From Rhodospirillales bacterium (GTDB taxonomy: Bacteria > Pseudomonadota > Alphaproteobacteria > Rhodospirillales > Shumkoniaceae): a stretch of DNA of 64,000 bases. Positions 1-10,768 of this stretch are shown piece by piece. The translations under genes were made by a program, and so were the position numbers. Numbering within the stretch: position 1 is the stretch's first letter; each line of letters begins with the position of its first letter. The notes under the pieces are model-generated. The model saw only the letters and a program-made list of their open reading frames with translations. It did no database searches and had not been told where the DNA came from. The DNA lies in NCBI GenBank assembly GCA_028281785.1, contig JANQJG010000091.1, positions 1-64,000 of the forward strand. Direction: 5' to 3'.

Positions 1-50
1 CCGAACACTCTCTCCACGGCATCAACACCTCCGCCAAAATGGCGAAAAGT

Positions 51-93
51 GTTACCTATGTGTCCGGTACGTGCCGTAACCTATCTCTCAGGT
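51..93. repeat. Pair of direct repeats, possible IS481-family end
   Basis: Two related 18-base motifs of the form GTNACCTATNTNTCNGGT start at 51 and 76, 25 bases apart. From memory, such motifs are common at the ends of IS481-family elements in Proteobacteria. No transposase is visible in the window, so this would be the last bases of an element lying to the left, or a relic. The family assignment is inference. Confidence 0.35.
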
Positions 94-100
94 CGCTCAA

Positions 101-130
101 AGGGGACCCGGCTCGGGTCCCCTTTGTTTG
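101..130 (+). terminator. Rho-independent-type terminator
   Basis: A perfect 10-bp stem (101-110 with 114-123) closes a 3-base loop and is followed by a T-rich stretch (TTTGTTTG). It would end a transcript entering from left of the window. Nothing gene-like is seen between here and 246. Confidence 0.7.
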
Positions 131-245
131 TGGGGACGGGGGTTCGGTGAACGAACCCAAGTTCGTGCGCAAGCCCGTCTTCGGGCGCAGCGGGCCAAGC
201 GAAGCGAGGCCAATCCCACTCCCTCCGCCACCGGGATCTCTGAAT

Positions 246-986
246 CTATTCCAAGTATTCTGGCATCGAGTATGTCTCTTCTTTAATAAAGTACTCCTTG
301 TTCTCTTCTTTTATCCGCGGCAATATTTTTAATATGTTGCGCACGTGTTTGCGCATCGCGGCCTCGCTGGCGTCCGGGTCTCTTTGCAGGATAGCCGTAA
401 CAATTTCACGATGTTGCTCGGCCGCTTCTGCAGGCACATAGGGAATCGGAAGTGAAAGGCGTCTTGATCGATTGAGATGTGCAGCCGCAACCTCGACCGT
501 TTTCCATGTGCCGGGCATCCCCGACATCTCGCAGATGAGCCGGTGGAAACTTTGGTCCAGATCGAAGAACTCATCGTGGTCTTCTTGTTCCACAGCCTTA
601 TCGAACGCCTTGAGAAGACGCAATAGCGTTTCCTCGTTCTCGCCGTTCACGCGCACCACCGCCCGCCTTGTGGTCGCGCATTCCAATGATTCCCGTATGA
701 ACTGGGCCTCCAGAAGCTGATTCATCGACAATAGCGAGACGAATGTCCCAAACTGCGGCAGGCTCTCGACGAACCCCTCATTGACCAGCTTTTTCAAGGC
801 CTGGCGGATCGGTGTACGGCTGATATTGAACCAGTCGCAAAGCTTGCCTTCGGACAGGCGTTCTCCCGGGACGAAATGAAGCGAAACAATTTCCTTGCGA
901 AGCTTTTCGTAAGCCTGGTCGGCGACGGATCGCTCGCGATCCAACTTGATTCCTTCAGAAGGTTGAAAGCTACATCCAGTTGCCAT
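246..986 (-). CDS. GntR-family transcriptional regulator, FCD type
   Basis: 246 aa from the ATG at 986; an in-frame start exists at 1103, but the extra 39 residues look non-conserved. The N-terminal winged helix-turn-helix covers about residues 15-75 and carries the typical GntR signature (LSEGKLCDWFNISRTPIRQAL). It is followed by an all-helical FCD ligand domain with candidate metal-binding His residues. FCD regulators usually repress catabolic operons and release DNA on binding the pathway's acid. The gene is divergent from the TRAP/dehydratase operon at 1253-5495, which it most likely controls. The ligand is unknown, probably a sugar acid. Confidence 0.85.
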   Translation of the reverse strand: MATGCSFQPSEGIKLDRERSVADQAYEKLRKEIVSLHFVPGERLSEGKLCDWFNISRTPIRQALKKLVNEGFVESLPQFGTFVSLLSMNQLLEAQFIRESLECATTRRAVVRVNGENEETLLRLLKAFDKAVEQEDHDEFFDLDQSFHRLICEMSGMPGTWKTVEVAAAHLNRSRRLSLPIPYVPAEAAEQHREIVTAILQRDPDASEAAMRKHVRNILKILPRIKEENKEYFIKEETYSMPEYLE

Positions 987-1111
987 CAGTTTTCCAGATT
1001 TCCAAAATTTTCCGTTAACCTGCCCAACACAGCCTGAATTGACAAGTCCGGAAACCGGCCCTCTTGCCTCCTCGGGAGGTTGACTTGCGTCCCTGGACGG
1101 CATACGCTTGT

Positions 1112-1121
1112 ATCCTAGGAT
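1112..1121. promoter_or_regulatory. Palindrome in divergent gntR/dctP promoter region
   Basis: ATCCTAGGAT is a perfect 10-bp palindrome in the AT-rich divergent region between the GntR gene and dctP. It is the best candidate operator for the adjacent FCD regulator. It does not fit the FadR consensus, so this is inference from position and symmetry only. Confidence 0.3.
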
Positions 1122-1252
1122 TTCATATGTATTATATAGCGGTTATGCCAGGAGAACAAACCAAGGGGGGGCGATGAAATTCATGGGCCAAAGAGTCGTT
1201 TGACGCGTAGAGGATGGGTTTTCGTCGGAAGATAAAGTTAGGAGCCTTGACC

Positions 1253-2224
1253 ATGAAATCTTGGATCAAAACAGCCGTCGTCGTCGGCCTCGCGTTGGCA
1301 GTCTATTCAGGCCCGACTGCGGCACAGGACGTGACACTCCGCTTCGGTCACGTGGCGAACGAGGATCACACCTGGCATAAAGGCGCGCTCAAATTCGCCG
1401 AGGAGCTTTTGGCCCTGTCGGGGGGACGCATTGAAGCCGAGATTTTCCCTAATGAGACGCTCGGCAAGGAGATGGACGTCATCAACGGGATGCAGCTCGG
1501 CACCGCCGATATGACGCTCGCCGGCGAAAGCCTGCAGAACTGGGCACCGTTAGCAGCCTTGATCGGCCTTCCCTACGCCTACAAGTCTCTTGAAGACGTC
1601 GATCAGGTCATCAACGGCGATATCGGCAAGGCGATCGAGGACAACATCGTCGAAAAGTCGCCGGTTCGCCCGATCGGATACTTCTTGCGGGATGCGCGGA
1701 ACCTGACGTCGAATCGTCCCATTAAGTCCCCGGACGAATTGAACGGCCTGAAGCTGCGAGTTTCCAACGTGCCGCTCCATGTCACCGTGTGGCGTGCCCT
1801 GGGGGCCAACCCGACGCCGATGGCGTTCTCCGAAGTTTTCACCGCACTCCAGAACGGCACCATCGACGCGCAGGAAAACCCCCTTGCGTTGATCAAGTCG
1901 GCGAACTTCTTCGAAGTCCAGGACTATGTGAACCTGACCGAACATGTCCGATCGTGGCTCTACATCATCATCGCGGACAGGACATGGGACAAACTGTCCG
2001 AAAAGGACCGCGAAATCGTGCGTGAGGCGGCGCAACGTTGCCAGGACTACGAGCGCCAGTTGTTCCTCAAGACGAAGGACGAACTCGTCACAGTTCTGCA
2101 AGAAAAGGGCATGGAACTCGTCCAAGTGGGCAAGGAGAAGTTCGCGGCCAATGCACGAGACGCGGTGCTTGCCAATGTCAGCGAAGAGATCCGCCCCCAT
2201 GCGGAACGGCTTTTCAACCGTTAG
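1253..2224 (+). CDS. TRAP transporter solute-binding protein (DctP family)
   Basis: 323 aa periplasmic receptor of a tripartite TRAP transporter. The start at 1253 has an AGGAG ribosome-binding site eight bases upstream and opens with a signal peptide ending near PTAAQD. The fold signature is visible: GKEMDVINGMQLGTADM, then the substrate-arginine region LKLRVSNVPLHV and the PMAFSEVFTALQNGTIDAQENP block, which in DctP proteins surrounds the carboxylate-binding site. It binds an organic or sugar acid and delivers it to the QM permease encoded at 2500-4289. The neighbouring dehydratase suggests an aldonate-type ligand (inference). Confidence 0.93.
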   Translation: MKSWIKTAVVVGLALAVYSGPTAAQDVTLRFGHVANEDHTWHKGALKFAEELLALSGGRIEAEIFPNETLGKEMDVINGMQLGTADMTLAGESLQNWAPLAALIGLPYAYKSLEDVDQVINGDIGKAIEDNIVEKSPVRPIGYFLRDARNLTSNRPIKSPDELNGLKLRVSNVPLHVTVWRALGANPTPMAFSEVFTALQNGTIDAQENPLALIKSANFFEVQDYVNLTEHVRSWLYIIIADRTWDKLSEKDREIVREAAQRCQDYERQLFLKTKDELVTVLQEKGMELVQVGKEKFAANARDAVLANVSEEIRPHAERLFNR

Positions 2225-2229
2225 AATGA

Positions 2230-2404
2230 TCTAGCAGTTTGCTGAAAAAGGGTTCATCCATGATTGGCCTCGTGCTTCAAGACGCTTCGCTCCCCGGCAT
2301 GAGGCCAATCTTTTCAATATCTTGCCTCATCCCGAAGAGGCGCGACGCGCCGTCTCGAAGGGCGAGGCAAGGCACGTCAACGAGTTTTTCAGCAGCCTGC
2401 TAGA
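2230..2404. mobile_element. MITE-like element with 20-bp terminal inverted repeats
   Basis: The 20 bases at 2230-2249 and the reverse complement of 2385-2404 match at 18 of 20 positions (TCTAGCAG..GCTGAAAAA). Inside are two more stem-loops: 2262-2271 pairs perfectly with 2301-2310, and 2321-2328 with 2364-2371. The element starts five bases after the dctP stop and has no coding capacity. Size, inverted ends and internal hairpins fit a miniature inverted-repeat element. Target duplications are not clear. It may act as an attenuator or 3' stabiliser for dctP mRNA. Confidence 0.65.
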
Positions 2405-2499
2405 GTGATCGCGGGTCGTCCGATGGCGACCCGCGATCACGTGCTCCCAGGAAGCGTCATGCCCGCGAATCAGGGAACGCCAGCCGTTATAGCCGTGCC

Positions 2500-3009
2500 A
2501 TGCGAAACCTCGTCGATCTTCTCGTCTGGATTTGTCGATTCGGGACCTGTGCGGCTTTCTTAGGCATCATCTATGCCGTGGTCGTGCAGATCATGGGCCG
2601 AACAGCGATCTTCCGATATTCGCCCGTCTTCACCGAGGAACTGACGCGGTTCTGCCTGCTGTGGATGGTCGCCTTTGCGGCAGGGCTCTCGCTGCGCTCC
2701 GGCGATCTGATCAACGTCGATTTCGTGTCCAGCGCCCTGCCAAGGCGGATGTCGAAAATGCTTCGGCTTGTCTGCGCGGCGATCATTGTCCTGCTCTGTG
2801 CCATGCTGCTCGAACCGGCCTGGTTGTTCATGATGATCGGGAGGGGCCAGACATCGTCGGCAATGGGCTGGAGGATGGATCTCTTCAACATGAGCATAGC
2901 CGTATTGCTGACGACGTTGATGGTGTTTGCCATGATCCAGTTCGCGTCCATTCTCAGGGAGCCCAAGGATTCCGGGCCGGCCGAGAGCGAGGTTTCGGAA
3001 AGCGACTGA
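2500..3009 (+). CDS. TRAP transporter small permease (DctQ family)
   Basis: 169 aa with four predicted transmembrane helices, the DctQ pattern, including the family's EELTRFCLLWMVAFAAG region around residues 45-62. It forms the QM membrane complex with the large permease starting two bases after its stop. The charged C-terminal tail (about 15 residues) is cytoplasmic. The start at 2500 has only a weak ribosome-binding site, and the gene is separated from dctP by the MITE-like element, so Q and M may be expressed less than P. Confidence 0.88.
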   Translation: MRNLVDLLVWICRFGTCAAFLGIIYAVVVQIMGRTAIFRYSPVFTEELTRFCLLWMVAFAAGLSLRSGDLINVDFVSSALPRRMSKMLRLVCAAIIVLLCAMLLEPAWLFMMIGRGQTSSAMGWRMDLFNMSIAVLLTTLMVFAMIQFASILREPKDSGPAESEVSESD

Positions 3010-3011
3010 AC

Positions 3012-4289
3012 ATGGAACTCCTGCTTCTTGGCGCATCGTTTGTCGTCGGGCTCATTATTGGCCTCCCGGTGGCGGTCACCCTTGGCGTCTCCTCGCTTCT
3101 CTACATTCTGGTCGCGGGCCTTCCGCTGGCGGTGATTCCGCAGAAGATGTATGCGGGCATAGATAGCTTCGTTTTGCTGTCCATCCCCGGCTTCATCCTG
3201 GCCGGCAACCTGATGAACCATGGCGGTATTACCGTCCGTATCGTCAGGTTCGCGAACGCCATCGTCGGGTGGCTGCGCGGTGGCTTGGGACTTTCGAATA
3301 TCGCCGCCTCTATGCTGTTCGGCGGCATTTCCGGAACGGCGGTGGCCGACGCGGCAGCAATCGGCGGCGTGATGATCCCCGGCATGAAAAAAGCCGGCTA
3401 TCCCGCCGATTTCTCGGCCGCCGTGACGGCTGCTTCGGCGACCGTCGGTCCCATCATTCCGCCATCCGTGCCGATGATCATCGTCGGTGCCTTGTCCGGT
3501 GTCTCGGTCGGCAGAATGTTCGTCGCCGGAGCCGTTCCCGGCGTTTTTCTGGGCCTAGCCATGATGGTAACCGCCTATATCATCGCCAGGCGACGACAAT
3601 TCCCACGGCAGCCCTGGCAGGGACTGCGCGAGCTCATTGCGTCGTTCGTGGGAGCGTTCTGGGCCATCTTCATGACGGCAATCGTCATTGTCGGTCTGCT
3701 TTCGGGAGTCATGACGCCGACCGAAACCGCCGTCGCGGCCTCGATCTACGCCTTCTTCGTCGGCACCGTCGTCTTTCGCGACCTGCCGATACGCCGGGTC
3801 ATTCCCATTCTCGTGGAATCTGCGGTCTCGTCCGGCGCCATCCTCATCCTTGTCGGATTCGCCAATGTGTTCGCCTGGATCCTCGTAACCGAGCACATCC
3901 CGAACATGATCGCGAGCTACGTGCTTTCCGTCACGGACAATCGTTACGTCGTCCTTTTGCTGATCAATGTCGTGCTGATTTTCATCGGCATGTTCATGGA
4001 GACGATCGCCGCGCTCATCATCATGTTCGTCCCTCTGCTGACGCTGGCCCAGGGGATCGGCGTGGAACCTATTCATTTCGCCGTCATCGTAGTCCTGAAC
4101 CTCATGATCGGGCTGACGACACCGCCGGTGGGCGTGTGCCTGTTCATCTGCGCCAACATCGCGCGCCGCCCCTTGCAAAGCGTCGTCGTGGCGATCCTGC
4201 CGTTCGTCGCCACAAACATCGTCGTCCTTCTGCTGGTGACGTATGTGCCGGCGATTTCCATGTGGCTTCCGGGCTTGCTCTACGACTGA
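3012..4289 (+). CDS. TRAP transporter large permease (DctM family)
   Basis: 425 aa, the usual length for DctM. The ORF is open far upstream, but ATG 3012 directly after the dctQ stop gives the standard N-terminus (MELLLLGASFVVGLIIGLPVA cut after GLPVA). The family signatures are present: IPGFILAGNLMNHGGI, SGTAVADAAAIG, IIPPSVPMII and LNLMIGLTTPPVG. It is the ion-coupled translocation subunit, working with DctQ and the receptor. The segment at about residues 350-390 carries the conserved C-terminal permease half. Confidence 0.93.
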   Translation: MELLLLGASFVVGLIIGLPVAVTLGVSSLLYILVAGLPLAVIPQKMYAGIDSFVLLSIPGFILAGNLMNHGGITVRIVRFANAIVGWLRGGLGLSNIAASMLFGGISGTAVADAAAIGGVMIPGMKKAGYPADFSAAVTAASATVGPIIPPSVPMIIVGALSGVSVGRMFVAGAVPGVFLGLAMMVTAYIIARRRQFPRQPWQGLRELIASFVGAFWAIFMTAIVIVGLLSGVMTPTETAVAASIYAFFVGTVVFRDLPIRRVIPILVESAVSSGAILILVGFANVFAWILVTEHIPNMIASYVLSVTDNRYVVLLLINVVLIFIGMFMETIAALIIMFVPLLTLAQGIGVEPIHFAVIVVLNLMIGLTTPPVGVCLFICANIARRPLQSVVVAILPFVATNIVVLLLVTYVPAISMWLPGLLYD

Positions 4290-4364
4290 TCCCAGGCTTC
4301 CCCAGTTTGGCGCAGACTTCTCAATAACGCCGACATCGATGAACCATAAGTAACCCGGTAACCA

Positions 4365-5495
4365 ATGAAAATTGTTTCGATTGAACCATTCTCCATCGAC
4401 GGTCCGGTCAGTGATTTGTGTTACGTCAAGGTGCAGACGGACGAAGGAATCGCGGGATACGGCGAGTGTTCCCTTCCCGGCAAGCCGAACGGGGTGGCCG
4501 GCGCGATACGGGATCTCGAACGATTGCTGTTGGAAGCGGATCCGACGGATTCGGAGTGGTGCTGGCAGCGTGCCTACCGGCACGGTTATTGGCGCGGCGG
4601 GCCCATCCTGACCAGCGCGATGTCCGGTGTGGACGTGGCCTTGTGGGACATCCGCGGAAAGCTGGTCGATCAGCCCATCTACAAGCTGTTGGGCGGGGCG
4701 GTCCGGAAACGGATCCGCCTTTACGCCAATCTCGGCTTGTCCGAGGATCCCGAGGTCTTCCGTCAGCGGACGCGGGCGGCCTTGGCCCTCGGCTACAGGA
4801 CGGTCAAGATCTATCCGCTGCCGCCGGTCGGATCGGTCGTCGACAAGCAGGCCCTCGCCAGTGTCGTCGCTTGCTGCGAGGCCATGCGCGAGGAACTGGG
4901 GGATCGCGATTTCGCGCTCGATTTCCATGGCAAGCTGACGGCGGCCGGCGCCATCGCCATGGAGGCCGCGGTACGCCATACGAATCCGCTATGGATCGAA
5001 GAGCCGGTCGCCGCGGAATCGCCCGCGGAACTGCGCCGCTGTGTCGAGCACTTCACGGTTCCCATTGCCGTAGGCGAAAGACTTTTCACGCGTTGGGGGT
5101 TTCGCCCAATTCTCGACGAACAGCTCGCTGGCATCATTCAGCCGGACGTGTCGAACGCCGGGGGGATCACCGAATTGTCGAAACTCGCAGCGATGGCTGA
5201 AACCTACGGCGTCGCCTTCAATCCGCATAACCCCAACGGACCGTTGCAGGTGCTGGCGTCCCTGCACTTGGCGGCAAGTGCCCAGGCGTTCGCGATGCTC
5301 GAGCATCGTCATGAGTTCCACGACGCCTTCGCCCGGATCGCTGCGCCCGTCGTTGCCGTGGAGGACGACGGATGCTGCGGCCTGCCTCCCGGCCCAGGAT
5401 TGGGAGGGACGCCGTGTCCGCGCGAGCCAGGGCAGCCGATACGGGGAAAAATCCACGAGAGCTTCCGCCGCGATGGCGGAATCGATGACTGGTGA
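4365..5495 (+). CDS. Mandelate racemase/enolase-superfamily dehydratase, galactonate dehydratase type
   Basis: 376 aa enolase-superfamily protein that should dehydrate a sugar acid to a 2-keto-3-deoxy product. Active-site residues line up with E. coli galactonate dehydratase DgoD (as remembered: D183, H185, E209, E235, H285) at a constant offset of three: D186 and H188 in DFHG, E212 in WIEEP, E238 in VGERL and H288 in NPHNPNGP. The N-terminal capping domain covers about residues 1-120 and the barrel the rest. It follows the TRAP genes by 75 bases in the same direction. Substrate identity among aldonates is not proven. Confidence 0.85.
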   Translation: MKIVSIEPFSIDGPVSDLCYVKVQTDEGIAGYGECSLPGKPNGVAGAIRDLERLLLEADPTDSEWCWQRAYRHGYWRGGPILTSAMSGVDVALWDIRGKLVDQPIYKLLGGAVRKRIRLYANLGLSEDPEVFRQRTRAALALGYRTVKIYPLPPVGSVVDKQALASVVACCEAMREELGDRDFALDFHGKLTAAGAIAMEAAVRHTNPLWIEEPVAAESPAELRRCVEHFTVPIAVGERLFTRWGFRPILDEQLAGIIQPDVSNAGGITELSKLAAMAETYGVAFNPHNPNGPLQVLASLHLAASAQAFAMLEHRHEFHDAFARIAAPVVAVEDDGCCGLPPGPGLGGTPCPREPGQPIRGKIHESFRRDGGIDDW

Positions 5496-5521
5496 GGGTG
5501 CGGGGGAATGCCCCAACGTCG

Positions 5522-5566
5522 AGGCGGCGTTTCAAGTTGTCTTGAAACGCCGCCTGGGTTTCTTGT
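5522..5566 (+). terminator. Intrinsic terminator after the dehydratase gene
   Basis: A perfect 15-bp stem (5522-5536 with 5541-5555) with a TTGT loop is followed by GGGTTTCTTGT. It lies 27 bases past the dehydratase stop and would end the TRAP/dehydratase transcript. It may also act on the opposite strand for katG read-through. Confidence 0.8.
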
Positions 5567-5682
5567 CCTTGACGTCTGCCGGTGTCCTGGGCGATCGCAG
5601 GTTTGCGGAGGCTCGATCTGGCCCTCACCCACGCTCGAACGCCGCTGGGCTTCAGCAGCCCTTGAGCGCCTCCTGACAGGCG

Positions 5683-7905
<2,223 letters not shown>

Positions 7906-7926
7906 TCAGGATGTTCGCTGCTCCTT

Positions 7927-7943
7927 TTTAGAATGATACTAAA
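7927..7943. promoter_or_regulatory. Candidate OxyR operator between katG and oxyR
   Basis: TTTAG-N7-CTAAA is a perfect 5-bp inverted repeat with the seven-base spacing of published OxyR half-operators (ATAG-N7-CTAT). It is centred about 50 bases upstream of katG and 62 upstream of oxyR, suitable for activating katG and autoregulating oxyR. A weaker ATAA-N7-TTAT module (7984-7998) overlaps the oxyR start. Recognition is inferred. Confidence 0.5.
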
Positions 7944-7996
7944 CACGGGCCATCAGGTGAATTTGAATTTTCTGATTTCTGCGATAAGATAAATTT

Positions 7997-8938
7997 ATGA
8001 TCCATATCACGCTAAAGCAGCTTCGCTATTTCGAAGCGCTGGCACGTCATGGCCATTTTGGACGCGCGGCAGATGCTTGTGCGATCTCTCAGCCCGCTTT
8101 GTCGATGCAGATCAAGGAATTGGAGGAATCGCTGGGCATCGCGTTATTCGAGAGAAGCGCAAGACAGGTCCGGCTGACCAACTTCGGAGAAGAGTTCGCG
8201 CTGCGCGTCCGCGACATCCTGCGCGCGGTCGATGAACTGGGCGACCTAGCGCGTGCCTCGCGTGACAAATTGTCGGGTCGGCTGCGCATTGGCGTGATCC
8301 CGACGGTCGCACCCTATCTGCTGCCCGCAATTATCGGGAACCTCACTCGAATGCATCCCCGGCTCGACATTCACGTGCGTGAGACGCTGACGCCGAAGCT
8401 CATACAAGAGCTGGCGGAAGGCCGGCTTGACACGGCAGTCGTTGCACTGCCGGTGTCCGAGCCCTCGTTTACCGAGGTTGCGCTGTTTGCGGAAAACTTC
8501 GTGCTGGTCCGGCCAGGCGAGGATGAAGGAAAGCCCGTGCCGAGTAGCGAATCGCTGCGCGAAATGAGACTGCTTCTGCTGGAGGAGGGGCACTGTTTTC
8601 GCGATCAAGCCCTCTCGTTCTGCAATATTCAATCGGCGCTGCCACGGGAAGTGCTGGACGGGAGTTCCCTGTCCACGCTTGTTCAAATGGTCGGCGCTCG
8701 AATCGGCGTTACTTTGATCCCGGAGATGGCCGTGGCGGTGGAGACACGCTCGGCGTCGGTGTCTGTCGATCGCTTTCAAGAGCCGCAACCATCGCGAACC
8801 ATTGGCATGATCTGGCGCAAAACGAGTCCAATGGTCAGACAGCTGTTGCAAGTTTCTGAAGTGGTTCGTCACTCGGCCGACGCATTGCGCGAGCAGCACA
8901 ATCCGGGGCCGTCATCGCGCGCGCCCCTTCTCAACTGA
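7997..8938 (+). CDS. oxyR: Hydrogen peroxide sensor OxyR (LysR family)
   Basis: 313 aa LysR-type regulator. The helix-turn-helix lies at about residues 20-45 (HFGRAADACAISQPALSMQI). The redox pair is intact: Cys200 and Cys209 in GHCFRDQALSFC, one residue off the E. coli numbering 199/208. Oxidation by peroxide forms the disulfide that switches promoter contacts. It is divergent from katG, the classic arrangement. Its last eight bases overlap the end of the convergent dctM gene at 8931, so the two transcripts collide without a spacer. Confidence 0.95.
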   Translation: MIHITLKQLRYFEALARHGHFGRAADACAISQPALSMQIKELEESLGIALFERSARQVRLTNFGEEFALRVRDILRAVDELGDLARASRDKLSGRLRIGVIPTVAPYLLPAIIGNLTRMHPRLDIHVRETLTPKLIQELAEGRLDTAVVALPVSEPSFTEVALFAENFVLVRPGEDEGKPVPSSESLREMRLLLLEEGHCFRDQALSFCNIQSALPREVLDGSSLSTLVQMVGARIGVTLIPEMAVAVETRSASVSVDRFQEPQPSRTIGMIWRKTSPMVRQLLQVSEVVRHSADALREQHNPGPSSRAPLLN

Positions 8939-10208
8939 GGAAACGGAATGGCACCAGAATCAAGTCCGGAAACAAGATGAATAGCAGGAGAACGAAGAGT
9001 TCCGTCAGCAGGAATGGCCAGATTCCGCGCACGATCTCGCCGATCTTGAGACCGCTGACCGAGCATCCGACGTAGAGCGCGGTGCCCACGGGCGGGGTCA
9101 GAAGCCCCATGCACAGGTTCAGGACCATCACGATGGCGAAATAGTAGGGATCGATGTTGGCCGCCAGGATCAGTGGATAGATCACTGGGGCGAAAATGAG
9201 AATGATCGGAGTCAGGTCCAACACCATGCCCAGGAACAGCAACAGGACATTGAGCGTGATGAGCAGCAGCAGCGGATTCTCGGTCAATCCCTGGAACATG
9301 GCGATCAGATGTTGAGGCACCTGGGCGATGGTGATCAACCAGCCGATGGTATAGGCGGTGGCCACGATGAACATCACCGAGGCCGCCCCTTTCGCCGCGT
9401 TGTAGAAAACGTTGATCAGCATCCGGAGCGGCATTTCCCGGTGAATAAACAGAGCAACCAGCAAGGCATAGACGGCGGCGACCGCGCCGCCTTCGGTGGG
9501 CGTGAAAAAGCCGAACCGTATGCCCACGATGATGATGACCGGCATCAGCATCGCGGGAACCGCGCTGACGACGATCGGAACGACCTCCTCCTTGGGGATG
9601 TGCGTCACCTGGGAATAGCCGTCCTTGCGCACGACCAGAAACCAGACCACCATGAGGCAGAGTCCGAGGAAAAGTCCGGGGAAGATCCCGGCCATGAACA
9701 ACTTGCCGATGGAGAGTTCCACGGTCACGCCCAGGATGATCAGGGGAAGGCTGGGCGGAATGATCGGCGCCATCAAGGAACTCGCGCAAACAAGGCCGGT
9801 CGAACGATCCTTCCGGTAACCGGCCATCGTCATCAGGGGAACGAGAATACTGCCCAGGGCCGAGACGTCCGCGATGGCCACCCCGGACAAACCGGCGAAC
9901 AGAATGCTGGCGAAGATGGTCACATAGCCGAGCCCGCCCCGGAAACGGCCAACCACCAGTTCGGCGAACTTGACCAGGCGTAAGGAAATGCCGCCATGAT
10001 GCATGATCTCGCCGGCCAGGATGAAGAAGGGAATGGCGGTTAAGATGTAATTCGACGTGCCGTCGATCATCTGCTGGGCCAGGATCATGGGATCGTCGAA
10101 GCCCATGTAAACCATCAGGATGATGGCGCAGAGCATGAGGACCATGCCGACGGGGATGCCGGTCGCCAACAGCACGAACAGGGAGGCGAGGAAAACGAAG
10201 AATTCCAT
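8931..10208 (-). CDS. TRAP transporter large permease (DctM family)
   Basis: 425 aa from ATG 10208, which shares one base with the stop of the upstream dctQ gene; a longer open frame upstream is not used. Family motifs include IPFFILAGEIMHHGG, LSGVAIADVSALGS, IIPPSLPLII and LNLCMGLLTPPVG. It is the translocating subunit of the second TRAP system in the window. It is well diverged from the DctM at 3012, so this is not a recent duplication. The substrate is unknown. Confidence 0.93.
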   Translation of the reverse strand: MEFFVFLASLFVLLATGIPVGMVLMLCAIILMVYMGFDDPMILAQQMIDGTSNYILTAIPFFILAGEIMHHGGISLRLVKFAELVVGRFRGGLGYVTIFASILFAGLSGVAIADVSALGSILVPLMTMAGYRKDRSTGLVCASSLMAPIIPPSLPLIILGVTVELSIGKLFMAGIFPGLFLGLCLMVVWFLVVRKDGYSQVTHIPKEEVVPIVVSAVPAMLMPVIIIVGIRFGFFTPTEGGAVAAVYALLVALFIHREMPLRMLINVFYNAAKGAASVMFIVATAYTIGWLITIAQVPQHLIAMFQGLTENPLLLLITLNVLLLFLGMVLDLTPIILIFAPVIYPLILAANIDPYYFAIVMVLNLCMGLLTPPVGTALYVGCSVSGLKIGEIVRGIWPFLLTELFVLLLFILFPDLILVPFRFLS

Positions 10209-10690
10209 CAACCTTCTTCCCGGCCAAACAGCAGTCTCGCTTGCTTCACCATCGTAAGCAGGGTCAGGAACCCCATCGCGACGCAGGCGAAGATGACCGA
10301 GTAGATGACGATGTAGTACGGAACCTTCAGCAGTTCGCCATAGGTTCCGGCGTTGGCCTCGATATAGACGAAGCCGCCCCTGGTGCAGAACCAGAGCGCG
10401 TAAAGGATGGCGACATTCATGATCAGGCCGAGGGCCGCGCGAGCCTTGGGCGACAACCCGTCCACCAACATGGTCACACGGATGTGGCTGTTGGTCTTGT
10501 AGGCAGCGACGATCCCCAGATACGACATCCAAACGAAAAGGTAACGCAGGGCTTCCTCGGTGAAAGAAATGCCGGAATGAAAGAATTTTCGTAAAACGAC
10601 GTTTACGAACACGATCAGGACCATGACAGCAAGCACCGAACCCATCAAAATCTTATAGGCGGTTCCCGCCCGCTCAAGGAATGAGTTCAT
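10208..10690 (-). CDS. TRAP transporter small permease (DctQ family)
   Basis: 160 aa with four predicted membrane helices and the DctQ-typical TEEALRYLFVWMSYLGIVAA segment cut by a conserved Glu pair. ATG 10690 is preferred to the in-frame start at 10738 because the latter would run into the hairpin after dctP and adds a polar, non-conserved leader. The stop overlaps the dctM start by one base, so Q and M are translationally coupled. Confidence 0.87.
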   Translation of the reverse strand: MNSFLERAGTAYKILMGSVLAVMVLIVFVNVVLRKFFHSGISFTEEALRYLFVWMSYLGIVAAYKTNSHIRVTMLVDGLSPKARAALGLIMNVAILYALWFCTRGGFVYIEANAGTYGELLKVPYYIVIYSVIFACVAMGFLTLLTMVKQARLLFGREEG

Positions 10691-10719
10691 GCCGCGATCC
10701 CGTGGACTCCAGAAAAACC

Positions 10720-10751
10720 GGGAAAAAGGGGCGGACACGGAGTCCGCCCCT
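10720..10751 (-). terminator. Intrinsic terminator or attenuator between dctP and dctQ
   Basis: On the minus strand a perfect 10-bp GC-rich stem (10742-10751 with 10727-10736) with a five-base loop is followed directly by TTTTTCCC. It begins 18 bases after the dctP stop. It should end most transcripts after the receptor gene, letting only a fraction continue into dctQM. Confidence 0.8.
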
Positions 10752-10768
10752 GAGTAAGGCGTTTCGTA

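Noticed and set aside
39-332. 97-codon ORF at the left edge
   Set aside because: It runs through the IS-like repeats and the terminator hairpin and ends inside the GntR gene; no protein-like features.
3555-4979. 474-codon minus-strand frame across dctM and the dehydratase
   Set aside because: It spans two real genes and their spacer; the composition is Asp/His/Arg-rich shadow sequence.
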